Source: Deltaproteobacteria bacterium (GTDB lineage: Bacteria > Desulfobacterota > Syntrophia > Syntrophales > JACQWR01). From it: a stretch of 48,555 bases of DNA. A model generated the notes under the pieces. It did no database searches and was not told where the DNA came from. It was given only the letters and a program-made list of their open reading frames with translations. Below are positions 43,672 to 48,555 of the stretch, one piece after another. Both the position numbers and the translations under genes were made by a program. The stretch covers positions 1 to 48,555 of the forward strand of contig JAPLJV010000006.1 in NCBI GenBank assembly GCA_026388415.1, given 5' to 3'. Every line of letters starts with the position of its first letter. The first letter of the stretch is position 1.

Positions 43672-46002
43672 ATGTTCGGGATTGGAATCCCAGAATTAAT
43701 CGTCATGATGATAATTGGCGGCATTTTCTACTATTTTAAATATCATCGGGGCGGAAGAGAGATATCTAATAATGTCCATCCAATAAAAACCAACAAATTG
43801 TTAGGGTTGGAATATGTACCCATCAATAGCGACCGACAACCATCCTACGTTCCAAGATCAACGGTTATAAAAGGAGACAGGCCCATGGATGTTGACAAAT
43901 ATAACCCGCTAATTCGCAAGCATGCGAAGCCGGAAATTGACAGGTTTTTGGATGTCAAGAGTAAGACGCGAATCATTATTTTTGATGTTGAAACAAATGG
44001 GCTTTATGTAGGATGCAGCGTCTTGTCCTGTTCAGCTATCAAATATGAAATTGATCCGAATACTTATGAGATGACAAAGATCGACCATTTTAACCGATAC
44101 TATTATCCGGTTGAAGAATATGATCCACAAGCTATCGCAGTCAATAGACTGACAAGGGAGATGATCACGCAAAAACGAGGAGATTGCACCTATCCTGTTC
44201 ATTTTTGCATGGATTCTGCTTTTGAAACATTTTGTAGCGAAACAGAAAGATTTGTTGCCCACAACATCCCCTTTGATACAAAGTTTATCCCGTTCATGGG
44301 AGGGAAGAAGAAATTTTGTACCATGATGACCAACATGAACATTGTGGCAGTTGAATTTCTTGGATGGAAAAACGAATGGAAATGGCCAAAGCTGTCAGAA
44401 ACAGCGATTCATTATGGTTGCCCACTTAATGAAAGTGATCTGCATAACAGCATGTACGACGCGGAAATAACGTCATATATCTTTTCAAAGATGCTTGAAA
44501 CTGTTAAGAATGACTGCAATGGCGTAGCCGCTGAAATTGACGACTTTCCTCCAGAGTTTGATAGTCATTATAATTTTACTTGGCAATTAAGAAATGTCAA
44601 TGAAAGCTTAGCATTACAATGCAAAGTAGGGGAAGTTCTAAATTTAACCAGGGAGAGTAAAGCAGGTAATGATGTGGGTGTGGTAACCAAATCCGGCGAA
44701 CATCTTGGAGATATAGAACTTTCTGATCTACAATACTATGGTTTAATTTTTGATATCGACCATGGAGCTAAGGTTTCGGCTAAGATAAAACAAATCTTTA
44801 CCAAAAACACAAAAATAGAATCCATAAACATAAAAGTTTCTATTGGGTATGTGGACAGGGAGGAACAAAACACATTATTTTCAATAGACAGGAATGCAAA
44901 AGAAATTATAACCAAAGCAAAAACCCTGGAAAAAACAAATCATGAGGCAGCTATATCTTTGTACAGGAAAGCAACAGGAATGCTAAACGGAATTGATCAT
45001 CAATGTGAAAAACATTTCTCAACGTGGCGAGCACAGAAGTTTCCGATTAACAGATTGTCACTCTTACTGGAAAGAGAACGACGATATCAAGAATGTCTTG
45101 AAGAAATTGAGGCTTATGGAAGAGTGGTTGATAAAGTAGGACTTTACGCGGGAGAAAAAGAGATTTTAGAAAAGCGAAAAGAGAGGATGTTGAAAGCAAT
45201 TAAGGAATATCCCGCCAATTTAAAGATGATCGTAGCTAAGCACAGAGACGATAATGAAATAGAACCACCTCAAGACGTCATTATAGTAAACGAATATCAA
45301 GAGGATTCCGATTTTCAGCAATTCCTTAAAGCCGGAAGCGGTTTTATTTTCACTGTAGATGGGCCTCAAGGGGGCACATATGTAGGCATGTCTGTCAACC
45401 TCTGGATACCCAAAGTCAAGAATCCAGAAGAAGTTTATATCTATCCCCGGAATGGCCCGTCCTGCCTTGGTACTATACCCTCAACACACCCTGACTCCTT
45501 CGGTTTGAGCATTGTCAATCATTTATTGGCTGGCATGAGTTACGATGCGAGAATAGTAGAACGCGCTGATAATACATGCAAAATAAAGTGTAGATTAATT
45601 TCAAAAGAGGAAAACGAATTTAGAAAAGAAGAATATAAAACATCTCTCATAAAAGAATTTAAAAAACCTTACACTCCCAAGAAACCTATAATACTCATGC
45701 TTGCGGCAAAGAAGAAAAAAGCTGCGAAAGTAGGCGACAAGCTGATAATTGAATTTGTGGATTTAGATTCATTTGGTCTTTATCCGAAATTTTACTGGCC
45801 ATGGCATATCAAATTCCTCAATCAAGCCGGTGTCACTGTAGGCATATTCGCTGATGATAGAAGCATCATTCAGAGAATCCTTAAAGCTCACTTAAATTCA
45901 TATCTTTTTGATATTGAAGTCTTAGAAATAGCAAATGAACGTAGCAGTGCTTGGGAGGGTTACCTTACCAAACTGCTTATCACGCCCTTCAAAATCAAAT
46001 AA
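43672..46002 (+). CDS. Membrane-anchored DEDDh exonuclease with HIRAN-like domain
   Basis: A 776-residue multidomain protein. An N-terminal helix (IPELIVMMIIGGIFYYFKY) should anchor it. The DEDDh exonuclease domain (about 98-275) has D105 and E107 in FDVETNG, D202 in NIPFD, H258 and D263 in HNSMYDAE, so all catalytic residues are present. A HIRAN-like domain (about 312-376) follows, CKVGEVLNLTRESKAGND then LGDIELSD. Next comes a helical region (about 400-530) and a C-terminal domain with GPQGGTYVGMSVNL. I know no named family with this order. On a mobile element, degradation of invading DNA at the membrane is one guess; repair is another. GAAAGGCGG lies upstream. Confidence 0.7.
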   Translation: MFGIGIPELIVMMIIGGIFYYFKYHRGGREISNNVHPIKTNKLLGLEYVPINSDRQPSYVPRSTVIKGDRPMDVDKYNPLIRKHAKPEIDRFLDVKSKTRIIIFDVETNGLYVGCSVLSCSAIKYEIDPNTYEMTKIDHFNRYYYPVEEYDPQAIAVNRLTREMITQKRGDCTYPVHFCMDSAFETFCSETERFVAHNIPFDTKFIPFMGGKKKFCTMMTNMNIVAVEFLGWKNEWKWPKLSETAIHYGCPLNESDLHNSMYDAEITSYIFSKMLETVKNDCNGVAAEIDDFPPEFDSHYNFTWQLRNVNESLALQCKVGEVLNLTRESKAGNDVGVVTKSGEHLGDIELSDLQYYGLIFDIDHGAKVSAKIKQIFTKNTKIESINIKVSIGYVDREEQNTLFSIDRNAKEIITKAKTLEKTNHEAAISLYRKATGMLNGIDHQCEKHFSTWRAQKFPINRLSLLLERERRYQECLEEIEAYGRVVDKVGLYAGEKEILEKRKERMLKAIKEYPANLKMIVAKHRDDNEIEPPQDVIIVNEYQEDSDFQQFLKAGSGFIFTVDGPQGGTYVGMSVNLWIPKVKNPEEVYIYPRNGPSCLGTIPSTHPDSFGLSIVNHLLAGMSYDARIVERADNTCKIKCRLISKEENEFRKEEYKTSLIKEFKKPYTPKKPIILMLAAKKKKAAKVGDKLIIEFVDLDSFGLYPKFYWPWHIKFLNQAGVTVGIFADDRSIIQRILKAHLNSYLFDIEVLEIANERSSAWEGYLTKLLITPFKIK

Positions 46003-46188
46003 TGAACCGAAATCTTGAATTATGTTCCCAGGAGAACAGAGCGTTGAAAGTTACTTACAGGCAACCAAGCGATGAGTGCAGCGTTCAAGAAGGCAAGGCG
46101 CGTCATGAGGGCAAGGATGATCGAATGCCATGATTGTAATGACTATGCAACAGAGCTTCATCCATCATCACAATAGAAGTACCCAACT
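46003..46188. other. Spacer before the second promoter repeat
   Basis: There is no gene; a 60-codon frame at 45951-46133 overlaps the exonuclease and is a shadow. Nothing else stands out except the repeat that begins at 46189. Confidence 0.4.
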
Positions 46189-46292
46189 GCATCGCCAGCC
46201 CCTGCTTTTCGACGCAAAATAGCTGAAATATTTCTTGACAAACCAAAACAGCGCCCATAGACTCCCAACGTCGAAAAGGAAGTTCTTATCAA
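46189..46292 (+). repeat. Dispersed promoter-bearing repeat, copy B
   Basis: This is the partner of 10860-10968, about 104 bases. It carries TTGACA (46235-46240), a 17-base spacer and TAGACT (46258-46263), the same spacing as copy A, and ends 30 bases before the next gene's ATG. The first 45 bases and the 5' leader are conserved along with the promoter boxes. Confidence 0.75.
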
Positions 46293-46322
46293 TTGATTAT
46301 AATTTTAAGGAGCTGAATTTAA

Positions 46323-46637
46323 ATGAATATTTCAGATGATGCAAAGAATTTACTGCGATTTATGTGTGAGCATGGTGGTGCAATATCGAGTAGTGATATT
46401 GGTATTTGGAGCTGGCCTGGCGAAACAAAATGGAGGGAATGTAATAATCATAGAGAAAAAGCAAAAAATGATGATGTTATTGATGAATTAAAGAAAAATA
46501 AGTTTATTAAAAGTAAAAAACTTGCACGTGAACGTCTTACAAAATTTGAACGTGAGATGGGAATGACTGGTGATAGTGGAAAAGGTTATGAGATAACATC
46601 GACAGGCTATGACTACAATGATGAAATAAATAAGTAA
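46323..46637 (+). CDS. Small AT-rich hypothetical protein, possible winged helix
   Basis: A 104-residue protein with AAGGAGCTGAATTTAA upstream. The sequence SDDAKNLLRFMCEHGGAISS and FIKSKKLARERLTKFERE, ending in GKGYEITSTGY, has the rhythm of a small winged-helix domain, but I cannot prove it. It is AT-rich and sits behind promoter repeat B. Confidence 0.65.
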   Translation: MNISDDAKNLLRFMCEHGGAISSSDIGIWSWPGETKWRECNNHREKAKNDDVIDELKKNKFIKSKKLARERLTKFEREMGMTGDSGKGYEITSTGYDYNDEINK

Positions 46638-46789
46638 GTTAAAGTATGTTATGGAATGCTTGAACTACCCAAAACGCCCATCTACCTATCAATTAACTGG
46701 TTAAGGCTCCACCCCCATGATCACCCGTCTTCATCCCAATGAAAGACTCAGGCTGCTTTCACCGGAGCAGCTTGCAAGACATGCCCAGC

Positions 46790-47312
46790 ATCCCGGCACA
46801 CCCCGTAAAGAGCCACGGGGAGTGCCTAAGCGCGGAGCAAGCGCCAAGAGCGTCCCAGTCCCCGCCCCACGACTTCGGCCTGCCGGTGGTGCGTTGGCAG
46901 ACCTACGCGAGGGGCTTAGCGCGGTGCAAGCACCATCAGAAAAACCCGCCAGTTGCCCGCCACACCCAGCAAAAAGCCGCCGGGAGTGGCTACGAGAGTG
47001 CCGACGCGAACAGCCCCCGATGCCCCGCCCCACGACTCCGCCCGCCGGAAAAAGCACCCGGCGACCTACGCGAGGGGCTATGTGCGGTGCCAGCGGTTCA
47101 TTTCCCCATGGCCCGGCACACCCGGTATACAGCCACCGGGAGTGCCTTGTGCGGTGTCGAACGGTCGCTATCCCCCCATTGCCCGCCACACCCAGCAAAA
47201 AGCCGCCGGGAGTGGCTACTCGGGTGCCGAATGCTCGGTCGCTTCGCGCAGCAACAATCTCCCCACACCCCGAAAGTAACCTCGGGGAGTGGGGGCGCGG
47301 ATGCCGCTTGCA
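46790..47312. repeat. GC-rich array of degenerate stem-loop repeats
   Basis: Five related units contain a CACACCC...GGGAGTG core that can form a hairpin. They lie near 46794, 46955, 47111, 47179 and 47261. Two further units of another type share CCCCGCCCCACGACT and GACCTACGCGAGGGGCT (46861-46915 and 47023-47080). Units 46955 and 47179 share GCCCGCCACACCCAGCAAAA. Spacing varies (68-160 bases), so this is not a CRISPR array. Flanking DNA is AT-rich. Long frames in all readings here follow from composition and are not genes. Confidence 0.7.
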
Positions 47313-47601
47313 CAGAAGGACAACAGCATGTTAGCGGTGGCTTGTCACCCCTTCACCTGGACAAACAGCCGTCAAGGTAAAGCGGTCACAATCCACACCC
47401 GAAACCGGCCAGGATAAAATCAGAACGAGAATGCAAACAGCGCATACTCGCCCTGATTTCACCCTGTCCTGCCTTATTCCAAAAGCATTCAAAAAGACAA
47501 TCAGAAGCCCCTCACTCCGATGCACACTTATTCCAGTGCCGCCAATTAAAAGACTAATCAGATGGGCGCGCGAAGTTTATGGCCTGCTATCTATTCGCCA
47601 C

Positions 47602-47680
47602 GCCTCATAACGCTATATTATGTAATCGCGCCGAAAAGCCCGCTTCTTACATAATAGGCGTTATGCGGCATGTTTTTTTG
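47602..47680. repeat. Long imperfect inverted repeat followed by a T tract
   Basis: GCCTCATAACGCTATATTATGTAA (arm 47602-47625, cut here for length) pairs, with a few bulges, with 47647-47669, which begins TTACATAATAGGCGTTATG. The loop is about 20 bases. TTTTTTT follows at 47673-47679, so it may be a terminator. Size is like an attC site, but the core GTTRRRY consensus is not met. The interval 47313-47601 holds nothing recognisable. Confidence 0.5.
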
Positions 47681-48249
47681 TCATGTCGCTTGCAATGATC
47701 ATTCAGCGGTTAATTACTTCCCGGCAGCAATCGCCACGCCAAAAAAATGCGCTCACTATTTTACAGGCCACTTTTTTAAAGGATGCGCCCCCGATTATCC
47801 CCCCAACCCCCGAGGGGGAATTTAAAAAGGTCATCAGTTACGCTACGCGCCGATTTGTCCGCTTCACTCCGCAGAAACCGCCCCGCTCAATTCCGCTCTA
47901 TCCCCCCGCCTCCCTCCCATCCGCCCCCATGGGGGCTCCCCATCTCTGGCGCCGGGCGGCGCCCTCCTCCCCACGCCCTTCGCTACGCTCGCCCGGCGCC
48001 TTACTCATTTCATTCACATCAACAGAGATGAGGGATATTTTCCAGTGCTTAAAGCTCCACGGTCAAAGTCGCCAGGCTCCAACCAGGGCAAAAAACCGCC
48101 CTGTTTTCCACTGCTGGCTTTGTTCGCCCACTCCGCTCAACAAGTCGGCGTAATTCCGGCGCACTATTCCCAGAAATAGGTAGTGTCTCAGTTTGAAATT
48201 GATTTTTTGTGAGTCATTTGTTGACTCGCAAAGTAATTCAGTTTAGTTC
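47681..48249. other. GC- and pyrimidine-rich non-coding stretch
   Basis: A 156-codon frame at 47683-48153 has low-complexity Pro/Ser/Arg composition, and I do not call it. A perfect 10-bp inverted repeat GGCGCCGGGC / GCCCGGCGCC (47948-47957 and 47991-48000) and many C-tracts occur. From 48150 on the DNA turns AT-rich. Confidence 0.4.
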
Positions 48250-48278
48250 TCAGAAAGGTCAATATTTGACTTTTCTGA
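48250..48278. repeat. Hairpin upstream of the DUF4258-like gene
   Basis: TCAGAAAGGTCAA (48250-48262) pairs with TTGACTTTTCTGA (48266-48278) around TAT, with one mismatch in 13 pairs. It lies 126 bases before the start codon. Confidence 0.6.
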
Positions 48279-48340
48279 ATTTCTAATTTAATTAACTTTT
48301 GATTAATGCCGATACAAAGAATACCAACAATCTGGCGCAA

Positions 48341-48361
48341 TAGTTAATTATAGATTAACTA
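48341..48361. promoter_or_regulatory. Palindromic operator candidate before the DUF4258-like gene
   Basis: TAGTTAAT / ATTAACTA (48341-48348 and 48354-48361, 5-base centre) is a perfect dyad 43 bases before the start codon, positioned as in autoregulated toxin-antitoxin operons. Confidence 0.5.
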
Positions 48362-48403
48362 TTTGCTTGTAAAGCAATTAAGAGTGTGTTAGTAAATCCA
48401 TCA

Positions 48404-48555
48404 ATGGATGATCTTACCAAGAAAGAAATAAGTGATATTATTCAGGAAACTTTGGAATACGGGTATGTAATCCCATCAAAGCATGCAAAAGATCAAATGT
48501 TAAAGCGTAGTTATTCAATTACAGATGTCAGGTACATTTTAAAAAACGGCAAGAT
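48404..48555 (+). CDS. DUF4258-like protein, possible toxin (partial, runs off the edge)
   Basis: Fifty codons are visible from ATG 48404 (MDDLTKKEISDIIQETLEYG). The pattern PSKHAKDQM then LKRSYSITDVRYILKNGK fits DUF4258 proteins, a family that includes toxin-like members paired with a helix-turn-helix antitoxin. The gene runs off the right edge, so the C-terminus and any antitoxin are not visible. A weak ribosome-binding site and the upstream dyads support a real start. Confidence 0.6.
   Translation, partial: MDDLTKKEISDIIQETLEYGYVIPSKHAKDQMLKRSYSITDVRYILKNGK

Noticed and set aside
43672-43745. TatA-like N-terminus of the exonuclease
   Set aside because: FGIGIPELIV resembles the start of TatA proteins, but the FGP hinge and amphipathic helix are missing, so it is read as a simple membrane anchor.
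46790-47312. CRISPR array
   Set aside because: Units differ in length and sequence, the intervals are not unique spacers of constant size, and no cas gene is present.
46717-47380. Several overlapping long frames in the GC-rich array
   Set aside because: They occur in several frames at once and have Pro/Arg/Ser-rich low-complexity composition following the repeats, which is typical of GC-rich non-coding DNA.
47602-47669. Integron attC site
   Set aside because: Arms and length are suggestive, but GTTATGC does not meet the GTTRRRY core, and there is no integron integrase or cassette structure. A T tract follows, as in a terminator.
47683-48153. 156-codon frame
   Set aside because: Low-complexity composition, no ribosome-binding site, and it lies over palindromes and C tracts.

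Overview
The window looks like chromosomal DNA of an anaerobic deltaproteobacterium, most likely a syntroph of the Syntrophales type (Desulfobacterota). This is an inference from gene content: an hgcAB mercury-methylation pair, a corrinoid methyltransferase cluster with an RACo-type activator, TRAP uptake, a molybdenum hydroxylase and a 3-hydroxyacyl-CoA dehydrogenase. No rRNA or species-diagnostic marker is present.

Layout. Positions 1-4.2 kb (minus strand): a candidate anti-phage pair (HerA-type ATPase plus Cap4/DUF4297-like nuclease) beside an orphan ParB. 4.4-10.7 kb: an ArsR-type repressor in front of a TolC / membrane-fusion / RND tripartite efflux operon. 10.8-13.8 kb: a secreted beta-helix-like protein behind a promoter module that recurs 35 kb away, then a 3-hydroxyacyl-CoA dehydrogenase. 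13.8-14.1 kb: a scar in which an IS91-type transposase remnant is fused to a deleted copy of the RND gene. 14.2-16.8 kb: a MOT1 molybdate transporter, then hgcA and hgcB. The hgcA frame is interrupted by one in-frame UGA that follows a Cys codon and is followed by a bacterial-SECIS-like hairpin; no ordinary start codon lies between this UGA and the next 63 bases of coding sequence. It is a candidate selenocysteine-containing HgcA and the most interesting feature here. 16.9-22.5 kb: a LctP-type permease, a three-subunit molybdenum hydroxylase and an acyl-CoA ligase remnant. 22.5-24.0 kb: a DEAD-box helicase. 24.1-34.2 kb: a corrinoid-dependent demethylation cluster (URO-D methyltransferase, corrinoid protein, DctQMP TRAP transporter, second URO-D protein, RACo activator, methyl-THF methyltransferase, M24 peptidase). 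34.1-35.7 kb: a spermidine-synthase-like enzyme and a separate membrane protein resembling its usual fusion partner.

From 36.3 kb to the right edge lies a mobile element. A tRNA-Leu(TAA) gene and terminator precede a 44-bp 3' fragment of a tRNA-Pro gene (minus strand), which looks like the left attachment site. A P4-type integrase, an AlpA-like regulator and a replication module (PriCT-like protein, AEP primase, RepA-like helicase) follow, then a strong hairpin. Cargo includes membrane proteins, a membrane-anchored DEDDh exonuclease with a HIRAN-like domain, and a small AT-rich gene driven by the second copy of the promoter module. The last 2 kb are mostly non-coding: a GC-rich array of degenerate stem-loops, other large palindromes and the start of a DUF4258-like (possible toxin) gene. 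The right end of the element is outside the window.

Working together: the corrinoid cluster carries the four components of acetogen O-demethylases plus a dedicated importer, so it probably feeds methyl groups from a methylated (perhaps methoxyaromatic) compound into tetrahydrofolate. The molybdenum hydroxylase, whose FAD subunit has the extra cysteine insertion known from 4-hydroxybenzoyl-CoA reductase, fits aromatic metabolism, and MOT1 would supply its metal. HgcA uses a corrinoid and a methyl group, so the region is rich in corrinoid C1 chemistry. These functional links are inferences from context.
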